A stretch of DNA of 64,000 nucleotides from Toxonevra muliebris (Eukaryota; Arthropoda; Insecta; Diptera; Pallopteridae). The DNA lies in the NCBI GenBank assembly GCA_963691655.1, contig OY829328.1, positions 87,734,400-87,798,399 on the forward strand. The letters are read 5' to 3'. The translations under genes and the position numbers were made by a program. Below are positions 25,580 to 36,253 of this stretch, piece by piece (position 1 is the stretch's first letter; every line of letters starts with the position of its first letter). The notes below the pieces were generated by a model. It did no database searches. It worked only from the letters and a program-made list of their open reading frames with translations, and was not told the DNA's origin.

Positions 25580-28500
25580 GACAACACTAACCACTAACAC
25601 AAAACCAGCTTATTCTGCTGCCCACTTTTACCTCCCCCATCCCCTCCTATTTCCGTCGCACATAAACTGTTGTCATCCAATTTCGTGTCAAAGCTTAAAT
25701 AAAACACTGCAAAGAGAAAAACCGAAAAATAAAAACAAAAAGGTTAATAATATCAACCAAGAAATCTTCATCATCAAAAAGTATGTAATCATAGTTAGCT
25801 ACAATAACAACAACAATCTGGAGGACTATTGAAACCCCCAAGAATGTAATTTCAAAAGGACAACCTCCGCTGTATGCATGGCGGAAGATGAAGTGGCAGC
25901 GCCAAAGATGAGGGAGAAATAAAAAGGATTTTCAGGAAATACGAAAAATCATCAACTTTTTTGATCCATCATCATCAAATGCGCACGAAATGAGTATAAA
26001 ACAAACAGTAGTAGAATAAACAGAAGAATGCAATTGTCCTCTGTATAGCCGTACGTAGTAGTAGTAATAATAATAGTAGTAGGAATGGCAGTAAAAGTAC
26101 GAATAGTAGTAAAAATGTGTCAATGTCACAATATAGTTTGTCTGTGCTGGTTGTATAGTATGTGCCGAATGATTTCGTTTCCATTATCAGTCAAAAACAC
26201 ACACACACCACACACTTTGTTGGTAAATAGATAGGTCACCCTAAACCAAACCCTACAACCACCCACCTACCTCATCACTTTATTATATACACGTACCTAG
26301 AGTTGCCAGGCCGCCAGCAACCCTTAAATCAAAGTGTACGCAATTTTTGTTAATAATCCTCAAGACAATATCGAAATGCTATAACAATATCCTTTGATGA
26401 TTATCGTTTTTGCTTTTGTTTTTATTTTTTTTCTTTGGTTTCGTTTTGTTTTGGTGATAGTGGAGGATGTATATTGTTTGTTGTTGTTGCGCTGGTTTCC
26501 ACATTATGATGACGAAGACATTCATAGAAATTGTGCTCCTACAATATTTAGTTAACGAGAGTAAGTGGCAGTGGGAGAATTGAGGCTTTAGAGTAGAGTA
26601 TGTGCGTCATGTTTGACATTAGATTTTTTTTTTTTATTTGTTTGTTTGGTTTGGTTTGGTTTGTTGATGATAGTTTCTTCTTTTCCCATTTTATATTTTT
26701 CTGCTTTTCTTCTTTTATAACGCGCAACAGTAGCTTTTATGTTTATTAGGATATTACTCTGCTACTGCTGCAAGGATATATGTATGTAATGTAATGTGGT
26801 CGTCGTCGTTGATTCACAATTGCGAAAGGATATAATTGAGAAGCAACCAGTTCTATGTAGAAGTAGACAGTGGCGGGTTTTTGTAATTGCAAGCAATGGA
26901 AACAGAAGTAGTGGGCAAGCATTTTAAGGTACCGCCCAGGAGACTCTCGAGAGTAAGCATTTCCATTTAAATTAAAAATGGGACTTTTTAAAAACTACAG
27001 TTTTTACTTAAATCCAGAATAATTAAAGTTTTATTTTCTTCATGTAATCTGGCCACTTCCTGAATTCACGGCAAGTCCAGAGTAAGCACCTCAGCCACGC
27101 CAATTAACACTGCCAATTTAATCGAATCGCCGACACCACGTCTCGTTTTCTGGCGACGAAATTTCGTCGTCGTGTCGCCGTCGAGTATAATATGTTTAGA
27201 GCGGTGTTAGCCATTTCACAGGCACGCGTGCAAAATTTTTCTCTCGTTTTCCACATACCTACGAAATGACTAACTCTGGTTTCAAGTATTATAATTTTTT
27301 TTTTTTTTCAACGCCCCTGTTTTTCCTGCTGCTAAATCGAAAAGGCATAAGAACATTTCAATATACATAGTTAGAAAAATTGTAACTATCTAAACTTTTT
27401 TCTCGTTCTACATTTTTTCTGTAGCATTTGCAAATAAAACGCATAATTTCAAATGCTTTTATAACTCGTTGGGTTTTGCTCTAAAGCACCATCATAATCC
27501 CCTCCCTTTCCTCCACTTTCTCCATTATATAAAAAAATAAGCACATTTATCTGATTGCTGGGGTTGCTTGCAATTTTTATTAATATTTTTCCTACACTTT
27601 CCCAAAATAGATTTTTCTTTATACACGTGCTTTAATTTCATGCAATATTTTTAACGAAATGTAACAGAAAAAATGTTGAGTTTGTTTTGAAATATGAAAG
27701 TACCTAAGATTTTAATGACGCTTGTTAAATTTTTAAAGACTTTATGGATTGTTTTTTGTTTGTACTTCTACTACCTTTTTTTTAATACTTTTACTTTTTT
27801 GGTTCGTCCATTTGTGCTGTTGTTGTTTGTTTAGTTTAAAAATGACTCACATTATGCAAAATATAAATTTCGGTTTGCCTAAGAAAAAATGTTTTAAGTG
27901 TAATCAAAAAAAAAGAAAAAGAAAGTATAGTAGTGAACAAAAAACAAAGAGGAAAAACATAAAAAGGTGATTATATTCCTTTGAAGACCACCTGGTGACC
28001 ACTTTAGAGCCATGAGCAAAGTGCAGAGTCCTTATGAGAGAGAGCTTGGTTGGTTTCTCTGGCAGCATGAATAAAAAAGGAGTTACAGAAAATTTCATTT
28101 TCATTTTCATCAAAAAATTTCATTAAAAATGCACAAAAGTTTCTGTTTTTGTTATCTTAAAATATACAAAAAACCAAAAACAAAACAAAAGCAAAATGAA
28201 AACAAAATAGAACCAAGAACCAAGTAAATTATGTCGCAAACTTTGAAAGTATGAAAAAGAGCAACCGAAATACAACAGTGTGCAAGAGAGAAAAAACGAG
28301 GGAGGGAGAAAGAGAGCAGCAGTTGTAACTGTAAAAGTAGAAAAAGGAAACCCATTTAAAATTCTTTTCATGTTTAAATAAGCAGAAATTCATATAGTAA
28401 TATTATAAATAAGAAAAGTTATTATTTTAATACAAAAACACACAAAAAAAGAAGCAAACAAGTTGGTGATGCTGGTGCTTATTCTTCGTATACAACTTTT

Positions 28501-29014
28501 CTTTGACATAAATCCTTAAAAAGGATACACTAAAGGATTTTTTATATACTTAAGAGAAAAAGGATCCTGCTTAACTTATATTTATGCGTAGCTGAAATCA
28601 CATACATACATACGTTCTACACATAAATACATTCATATTTGCATAAAAGTATTACGGTCAGGGTTATGTTCTTAATAAATAAAGAAAAAGGATAATACAT
28701 ACCACATCCTGTACCAACTTATACGCACGCACATCTGCATTTACTACTTTTGATAAGATTAAACCTATCTGTTTTGTTTTCTTTTTTAGTTATTTGTGCT
28801 GAATTTGAAATATCTGGGTCAGTTTTTGTATTTTTGAGAAAGAGAATATTGGGCAAGGGATTAATTTTGTGCTCAGAAATTTCATATTTATGTAAATTTA
28901 AATTGTGTGTAAACAATCACTAAAAGGATGTGGAAAAGATGAGGATATGTCAAAAAAGGATTGATTGCGTTCAAGGATTGCTTAGAATAAAAACTATTGC
29001 ATAGTCAGTTTTTT
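25580..29014. other. Noncoding DNA, no gene seen
   Basis: AT-rich, with GTA/ATA trinucleotide tracts (26053-26085), a palindrome ACTCTCGAGAGT at 26943-26954, GGTTT runs near 26650 and many AAAAGGAT words between 28500 and 28985. Open frames in this stretch are low-complexity. Confidence 0.5.
27128..27182. repeat. GC-rich imperfect cruciform with 14-bp perfect core
   Basis: The perfect palindrome GACGAAATTTCGTC (27155-27168) is flanked by CGCCGACACCAC on the left and its near-inverse GTCGTGTCGCCG on the right. The block is rich in CG dinucleotides within AT-rich surroundings. It could be a fold-back element remnant. Confidence 0.6.
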
Positions 29015-29735
29015 CTCATCACATCTAGTTCTCCCACAATATGAATCTGAAGTCGGAAAATGGGTTCTTCAGGGGCTATTAAGAAATTTCTTTATTTCAA
29101 CAGATAAGATTTTGATGTCTGAAGGACAGTTATTAAGCACAAAAAGATAAACGATTTTTCTATATACACTTTCGCTCCACCTCTTACCCTTCCTCTTCAA
29201 AATGGGGTTTTAAACCCCGTTTTTCGATAAATGGCCAATAAAAAAACCTTTGAGAAAACTATAAAACTGTCTTCGCAGAAAATATTTTTTCTTAAAAAAT
29301 TATAGTGGATACTAGAATTTTAGAATGACCTACGAGGTATACTTTTTCCAGAATAATGTAAAAATCGATTTTTTGCATTGGAACCAAGACACTCACACTA
29401 CGTAACTAAATAATGGACTCGTTTGTTCTTGTAATTACATTAGGCCCTTGTGGAGTCAACAAAATTCAAAAAAAAAAAATTTTTTGATTGGTATTTAAAA
29501 AAAATTGTTGGCTTCACATGAGATTGAACCACGGGTCTATGAGCCATTTATCGAGGAAAGGTAGGGGGTGGGGGAAAAGTAAATATGTAAAAATTGTTTA
29601 TCTGTTTGTGTTTAATAATTTTCCTTCAGACATCAAATTCGTATCTGTTGAAATAAGTAAATTTCTTAATAGCCCCTGAAGACTCCATTTTCCGATTTCA
29701 GGTCCATATTGTGGGAGAAGTAGGTGTGGTGGCAT
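29015..29735. mobile_element. Long-arm inverted-repeat (fold-back/MITE-like) element
   Basis: The left arm (about 29015-29240) and right arm (about 29510-29735) are inverted copies of each other over roughly 200 bp. They are very close over the outer 95 bp: TTCTCCCACAATATG, GGGGCTATTAAGAAATTT and ATTTCAACAGATA are all shared. Inner parts are looser but still match (GATGTCTGAAGGA, TCGATAAATGGC). About 270 bp of unrelated AT-rich sequence separates the arms. No gene and no sure target duplication were seen. A transcript across it would fold into a long hairpin. The left arm holds a second tight palindrome, GGGGTTTTAAACCCC, at 29204-29218. Confidence 0.8.
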
Positions 29736-31729
29736 CAGTCGTGATCAGCGACTCTAAATTACTGTAAAGCAAAAAAAAAAAAAAAAAATTTGGTTGTACT
29801 GTGTTTTTTTATTTGACTAAAATAAAACTGTTTAAAAGAAAAAAATAGTTTTAGCATTAATATTAAAAAAAATATAGTATCGTAAATTATGATTTTTCCA
29901 TGAACATATTTATGCCTAAAATTTTTGTTATAAAATTGTCTATAAGATAATAAGGCTAACTTTTTGTCACCCATATAATTATTTTGAGATATACGGCTTC
30001 AAAGTTGAAATTTGTTGAAAAAAAAAGTTAAAAAAGTGATTTTTCTTACCTTTTTTCGATCATAACAGCAATATTATTGTTACTATTGGAATTTTTATCT
30101 TATTTTAAATTCATTGACTGAATATTAAAGTTTGGACAGGCATTTATTTGAAATATGTGCTCTCAATAGCCATTTACATGGAAAATTGGAGCCAATCGCA
30201 AAAAAATCATTAGGATATTCGGATTTTACGGAAAATTTTACTATAGAAAATGTTATCGCCGCTCGTTGTGGAAAATCTTGTTGAGTAGTGTTATTGGCGA
30301 AACTTTTTTCGAACCTATTCAATTCATTTGCTGTAACAGAAATTTAGTTTTAAGCGGGTTATCTCTATAAAACAAAAAGTCAATTAGGGGGAAAAGGGGT
30401 TAAATACTTCCCTCAAAATAGAATGAAACAACAAAAATATCAAGCAGTATACATAATTATTAAATATTAAATACAAGAAGAATTTCAAGCATGTTGCAAC
30501 ACTGGACGGACACGCCTTTCAATTATATTTGATGATAAGGCACGACAAAATGCGCTTATCGTTTTTTGACAACAACAAAAAAAAAGCACGTAAGTATTTA
30601 CTACAGCAACGCACCATATAAAAGAGTATAATTATAATTACACAAATACAACAGAAAAAAAAGAGCTAGAAAAAAAAGACATGAAAAACAAGGACATGCA
30701 CGCGAACACATTATAATACAACAACGACTGAAGGGGTTCTTTCTAATGACTACAAATAGTACCTAGTCAAATATGTAGTGAAAGTATATATAAAAAAAAA
30801 AAATTGTTGACCTTTTCTAAAATTAGTTTTAGTCTAATATGGAAAGTGTGGAGGCGGAGGTTCAGGTGATTGTGGTGGGGTTTGTGAGTAACAAACACGT
30901 GTCCGTGTTGTTTCATAAAAGGAAAAAGCAAAACAATCATGGTGCGAGTAATTGTAAGCGTTTAACTCTTAAATCGTGGTCAGGGGATATGCAAATAACC
31001 AGTAGCACGATATCAACTAAATGCAAAGTGTAATTAAGGGTTAAATAGCAGAAATGGGGAGAGAAAGAGAGAGAGAAACAGAGTTGCTTTTCAAGGGTAA
31101 ATCAATGGAAAAAGTGGAAATTTTTGCGACTTAAAGATTTTATTTCATAAAAAATTTAATAATGTAGCTTTGCTTTTTTTTTTTTTTTTTCTTCCTCACT
31201 AAAACAAAAGGGGTGGCATTGTAGTTAAAAGAAAATGGTAAGTTAAAAAAAAAAACCAAGCACTGAAGAAGAATTTTATCCAATTTCAAAATGCGTAGAC
31301 ACGCTTGAATAACTGTACAAATACTTGAAAATGTTGCTGCCAGCAACAACAACAAGTACATAAAAGTGTATACATATGTATGCATGTATAGTTAGGGTTA
31401 AAACAACACTCAAAAAAAGGGCAAATAAAAGCAGATAACTATGGTAAAGTAGTGGTATATGGTAGTAGGAAAATTCCCAACGAAAGCAGCTAAGTAAAAA
31501 AAAGGAAAAGTTACTTAGAATTTGTCGCAACCCTCGTTTAAAACTAAAGTACTCAATGTCATATACTTTAAGGCTCTGTCAAGTTCAAATCCAAAGGCAC
31601 AACACACACAGCACAAAGTTGGCATCACACTGAAATACTAAATTTTATAATACATGGTATACTATGTATATCCCAGCAAACTTTTTGAAGATTATCGGAA
31701 GACTCGCCATATGAGGTCGGAGCTTTTTA
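29736..31729. other. Noncoding DNA, no gene seen
   Basis: AT-rich, with poly-A at about 29772-29787 and poly-T at about 31170-31190. Open frames at 30125-30322 (minus) and 30839-31033 (+) have no recognisable motif. Confidence 0.5.
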
Positions 31730-31896
31730 GGGAAAGGCAAAATATTTACGGAAAACTTTTTTATCTGTAGCAAACTTTGATTTCAAAATTTAAATTTTAT
31801 AGTTTCTATCAGTGTTTTAGTATAAGAAAGAAAAAGAAAGGTCAAAAAAATATATGCTAATAAAAAAGTTTTTCGTAAATATTTTACCTTGCCCCA
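31730..31896. repeat. Inverted repeat with about 35-bp arms
   Basis: The left arm 31730-31765 (AAAATATTTACGGAAAACTT core) is the inverse of the right arm 31860-31895 (AAGTTTTTCGTAAATATTTT core), with only a few mismatches. About 95 bp lies between them. It is probably the ends, or a subterminal palindrome, of a small DNA element. Confidence 0.65.
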
Positions 31897-32989
31897 CAGC
31901 GTGCCACTTATGGACAAAAATGAAAAAATTGTAAGTCATAACATTAAAAAACCTGTTATGCCGATGAATAGAGAATACCTCAGTGAAAACAAATCCAAAA
32001 TTTTAGCAAAAAATTCCCTTTTGTTTAAAAGTTATGCAGCGTCAAAGATAAATCTTTCAACTCAATAATTGTTCTGAGTTGGGTTCAATTCTAAACAATG
32101 ATGTTAAAAAGCAGTTTTTATATAAAACTCGTATTGAAGTATTGGCAATACGAAAATACTAATCGTTTGTTTGCATTACAATAATATATCAAGAACTGTT
32201 ACATTAAAAAAAATTACGTTTTTGAAAGTCAAGCAAATTTATAAGCAAACTTCACAGGAAAGAAAAAAAAACGTCAAAAAACGGTTTTCCAATTTTTCCA
32301 CAAAACAACATATAAAAGTATACAAAAACATAATATAAACAAATTTTCTGCCCCGAGCTGCCCCCAACTAAAATTTTTAACTTTTTCTGGTGGCACCTAA
32401 AATAAAAATACTGAATTTCTTTGAAGTGTGGCAAATATCTGCGCAAAATAGGCACGGAGAAAAACGTGATCATCTTATCGGTTATTATAAAAGTAAAATT
32501 GGCTGAGGTATTGATGACGTTACTCTTCAAAAATTGACATTGTTGGAGCTTAAATTCAGAAAACTTTGGCAGGAGTCTAGTACAACTTATATTAGATTTA
32601 TTAATAAATACTCCAGTTGGCTTGACAGTGATTTTATGCCAAGCAATATTGATTCGGTATGTATAGTTATATAATGGAGCACTACAGGTACCTCATACAA
32701 GTCGAGACAGATCAAAGTTGACTTTTTAATAAAACCAAAAAGCGTAGAGTGTTGTGTTTTTATATTAAGACTGTTGGATAAATCGAAAGTTTTTAGTGCT
32801 AGACTTTCCTTGAAATGTCCTGTTATTAACAACTAAATCTTATTGACTAATGATTGCTATAGAACTAAGGTAAATATGTTACAATTTTCTCTAAATTGCG
32901 CGATAATTATAAGTTTTATAACGTTCCACTTGCAAATAAGTAAATAAATTTAAATTGAAATGTTAAGATTGTTATGAAATTAAGACATT
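31897..32989. other. Noncoding DNA, no gene seen
   Basis: AT-rich sequence without a supportable gene. The minus open frames 32252-32530 and 32587-32832 have no family features. Confidence 0.45.
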
Positions 32990-33260
32990 TGAAAAAATTG
33001 TAAGCATGGCTTTCAAAATGATATTAATTGTTTAAACAGATAACTTATATTGACCAACAAAGGTAGTGTGTGAAATTTTAATTGGATTGGCAAAATATTT
33101 TTCAAGAAATTGATGTTTAAAATATTTTTTTATATGGGCGGGGGGCGTGTTTCAACTCCGATCCTGATTAAACTAAAACAGGATTGTTATATTGGCCAAA
33201 AAAGGCTGTGTCCAAAATTTCATTGAATTCGGGAAACGCTTACTATTTTTGTCCACCAGC
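32990..33260. repeat. Two degenerate tandem units of a dispersed fly repeat
   Basis: Two blocks about 135 bp apart share the order 'TATATTG-CCAA-AAAGG..TGTG..AAATTTxATTG-ATTxGG' (33047-33090 and 33190-33232). The second follows a GGGCGGGGGGCGTG run. The style matches the tandem units of the Helitron-like copies at 47.2-48.7 and 61.4-62.9 kb, but the sequence is too diverged to assign to the same family. Confidence 0.4.
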
Positions 33261-33839
33261 CCTATGAAAGTGATACCCTGGTGATTATCATCTGCGTTTT
33301 TTTTTAATTCGTTGACGACTCACGGAACAGCCCTTTCGCTTTACAAAATGTTTGCAGGGATGGCAGTTGTAATCGTAAATATATGCCTTTTTTTGTGTAC
33401 AATATAAATGTATGTGTGTTTTTTTTATTTTTGTGTGGGTTGCAGATATATTTCTGTAGTAAGTCCACTGTATTTTGACCCTTTTCAAAAACGCAGAAGA
33501 AAAAAGGCAACGAAAAAATGTTGTCATTCTCAGAAAAAAATAACTCCAATGGAAAAGCAACTAAAATAAAAGAGGGCGTTTATATACAAGTGGGTGTACA
33601 TAAAAGGTTTATATACATAACAGCGGATATATAAAAGTATATATTATTATAATATGTAAAGAATATTTAATGTTTTAAAATTGCATTCCTTTAGGTATAA
33701 AACCTTGTGCGTGAATTTGTGATCCCAAGGGACAGAACCAATTTGGGCATTTTTCAGCTTTCGAGATATTCTTCGGTGTTTTTTTTGTAAGGTGATGCTT
33801 TGGCATGAACTGAGTAGACCTGGGTTAATTTAAACATAT
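33261..33839. other. Noncoding DNA, no gene seen
   Basis: AT-rich sequence with poly-T and AT-rich simple runs. The overlapping minus open frames near 33288-33560 are compositional. Confidence 0.45.
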
Positions 33840-34045
33840 TACAATCCCAATTCTAATTCCAGGGAATTTGCAATCGGTACTTTTTGTTTTCAATTCCTTA
33901 GTAAAGGAATTAATAAAAGCTCCAATTCCATTACAAAGAATTGTAATTGGGAATTGAAAATTTTCAAATTCCCGGGTAGTGGAATTGAAAATTTATTGAT
34001 TTCAATATAGAGAATTGTATTTTGTAATTAAAAATTATGCAATTA
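33840..34045. repeat. GGAATTG-word cryptic repeat with a quasi-palindrome
   Basis: GGAATTG, CAATTCC and AATTCC recur about ten times in both orientations. A 25-bp quasi-palindrome (GGGAATTGAAAATTTTC followed by AAATTCCC) lies at 33949-33973. Confidence 0.55.
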
Positions 34046-34199
34046 CGAGTTAAAAAAAAATAAAATTTCTCCATATGAACCAGAACGCCAAAACGCGTGC
34101 TTGAACGTTTCTTTTTTCTCTTTCGTGCATATTTTTTTTTTGCTTATTCATAAACTTTATTTCGATGACTAACAATTTCAAAGGTATGACCATGTAAAA

Positions 34200-34425
34200 A
34201 CTTACTGGTACGTTACGCATTTTGGTGGATTCAATTCTCTACCTGAGGATAGAACCCATTGAACTGGTACTTGAGTCACGTATTTAAGCACTAAATCACC
34301 GAAAAGATCTATTTTGTTAGAACAATCCATTTGGACATTTTTTAAGAATTTAACCCCATGTGGGAATCGAACCTGAGGCAGATGGAACTCCAGTCAAGCA
34401 CTCATCCACGAAGTAGCCATTGTTG
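34200..34425 (-). mobile_element. Two-headed tRNA-derived SINE-like element
   Basis: Read on the minus strand, two tRNA-like heads follow each other. Head 1 has a box A-like TGGATGAGTGC (complement of about 34399-34409) and a perfect box B, GGTTCGATTCC (complement of 34363-34373). Head 2 has GGTGATTTAGTG (complement of about 34290-34300) and a box B-like GGTTCTATCC (complement of 34247-34256). In each head the boxes are about 35-40 nt apart, close to tRNA spacing. Neither head gives a full cloverleaf, so these are not tRNA genes. The 5' edge lies against the broken reverse-transcriptase pseudogene. Two-headed SINEs are known in some insects; the family here is not identified. Confidence 0.6.
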
Positions 34426-35000
34426 AACGTCGTCGAGCTGTTTCGGAATTAGATTAATTTGACAGGAGATTAAAATGGCAGTATCGTCTGGATAAGTAGC
34501 TATAGTAACACCATCAGTTTCAAGCAAGTCGCAGGTAAAAATCGAATAAAGAGCAGGACCCAGAACACTGCCTGAACACCCTGTGGTACACCGGCTTTCA
34601 CTTGACATTTGGCTGATGTTTTATCATTTACTTTGATATAGAATATGATAGGATAGGAATGATAAGACTTTAAGACCAAATAAAATGGAGCTGGAAGTAA
34701 ATTTTTTAATTTGTATAACAGCCCTTGATACCAAACTTATTCGAACGCTTCTTGAACGCATTATTCCAGAAAGTCAGCGACAATATTGATGATATTGCTC
34801 AGGAGTACCGTGCTTATGACGATTGGTGATCCGGAACTATATTCTTATTTTCCATTATTATTAGCAATCTACTACTTCGAATGTTTTCGAGAATATTGCC
34901 AGCGAAGTTATAGGTCTATATGAGGGCACTGAGTTTTTAGGTTTATTTGGTTTAGGTATCATTATTATTTCAGCACATTTCCATAGAGAATTAAAGTGGT
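34402..35000 (-). pseudogene. Jockey-clade non-LTR reverse transcriptase fragment, broken
   Basis: Reading the minus strand from about 35000 downward, the domain blocks of a Jockey-type reverse transcriptase appear in order. WKCAEIIMIPKPNK (about 34983) runs directly into PKNSVPSYRPI (to about 34910), then SKTFE. After frame breaks come pieces matching the FGFRxxHGT and YKLKxLLPAPFYL blocks (34840-34690). Near 34590 is KAGVPQG, then after another shift SVLGPALYSIFTCDL and TYPDDTAIL (about 34494-34468). The catalytic YADD box is altered to YPDD. The frame ends where the SINE-like element begins. The fragment lacks the endonuclease N-terminus and the C-terminus and carries several frameshifts and stops, so it is a dead relic. 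It is on the opposite strand to the copy at 12424. Confidence 0.85.
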
Positions 35001-35109
35001 TTAATGACCAAGATTATTCATTATTCTTATAATTGAAAGTAAATCATAATAACTAAAAACAACAATAACTAATTTTGTTCACCTTTTTGCCTGTTTAAGT
35101 TATTATATT

Positions 35110-35178
35110 TTTAAGTGTTTGAACATCTTTTGGGAGCGGAAATTTCCCCCTGTTTCCCCCTCTTGTATCCGCCCCTTG
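35110..35178. mobile_element. Solo hAT-like terminal fragment
   Basis: Read in reverse complement from 35178, the sequence begins CAAGGGGCGGATAC, then AGAGGGGGAAA, and a GGGGGAAATTTCCGCTCCC block. This parallels the right end of the small element at 25579 (CACTAGCGGATC, GAGGGGGG, GCTCCCC). The partner end was not found, and the outer boundary is estimated. Confidence 0.4.
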
Positions 35179-35830
35179 CGTGTGGTCATGTAAAAAGAAT
35201 ACTACGCATTAATGGGTTAAAACAAACCGTGACCAAAAATAGTAAAAGTGGTCGGTTCGAGCTGAAATTTTGCAAATTAGCTGATTTTATAAGTGAAAGC
35301 ATTCCGTATTAATTTGAACAAAATCTCGAGAGCTTTTGTGTATGCCTAAGCTTCTGGCTTTTAATATCATTATGGTCGCATTTTGGGGCACCTTCTGAAA
35401 GTAAATCAAAGATGATGAATTTTTTTCTTCTCGGAGGCGCACCCCACACTTCGAGAGTGACAGAGGATGTCATTAAAACAAGTTAAAAAAAGTAAAAGAA
35501 AGTCAGGGCAAAGTACACTTTGACTTATAACATTTTTATGCGTTATTTAAAGAAAAATGTGAAAATAAATTTTTAGAAGTTTCCACCCACCTTGACTTTT
35601 GCATTTCCTTTTTGAACTGTATTAGTTTTCACAGCAACACTGAAAGAAATTTTTTGACTACTCGCAAGAAAAATTTATGTATTTCTATGAATGATAAAGA
35701 AAGCTAAAAGGTTCAAAAATGAATAGCAGCCATTTTAAATTTAAGCAAGCTTAAAAATGGTAGCATAAAAGAGTTATGAAAAGTAGCAGTAGCCAATGAC
35801 GACAGGAAAATTATACTGAAAAAACATTTC
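35179..35830. other. Noncoding DNA, no gene seen
   Basis: No supportable gene. A GC-richer scrap near 35430-35460 may be a further transposon fragment. Confidence 0.45.
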
Positions 35831-36253
35831 AAAGGGTTAAAAAGTAAATAAAAAGGGTTGAATATTTTACAAACGAGTTTATAAAATGTAAGCAAATACC
35901 AAAAAGCAAAGGGTTGTGGGCAACTTTGAAACTAAGTATTAGAACATTCAATGTATGTATGTATACACGCAAAAGAAGTAAAGAAGAACCAATGAAAAAA
36001 GGGTTATAACTGATAAAAGGGTTAAAGAAGCCATTTTATATATGATGAACAAACTTTAATATTTTTAATTTTGCTAACAAAGAAAATATATCAATTATAA
36101 AACTGGAAAAGATGATGATGAATAAGGAAAGGGTTAAAATGCTTTATTAAGCTAACATTAAATATACTTGCAAAAGGGTTGTTTTTATTACTTTAGCTTT
36201 TATATATTATTTCCAATTCAATTAGCCAAATCACCAGGCAAACAAAAAGGGTT
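35831..36253 (+). repeat. Cluster of eight AAAGGGTT words, all on the + strand
   Basis: AAAGGGTT starts at 35831, 35852, 35908, 35998, 36016, 36128, 36173 and 36246. The spacing is irregular (18-112 bp) and the intervening sequence is unrelated, so this is not a tandem repeat. By chance, at local base composition, well under one copy is expected in 423 bp. The function is unknown; it may be a binding-site cluster at the DNA or RNA level. Confidence 0.75.

Noticed and set aside
34200..34425. tRNA genes
   Set aside because: Box A and box B are present, but no complete acceptor, anticodon and T-arm pairing can be drawn in either head; it is better explained as a SINE.
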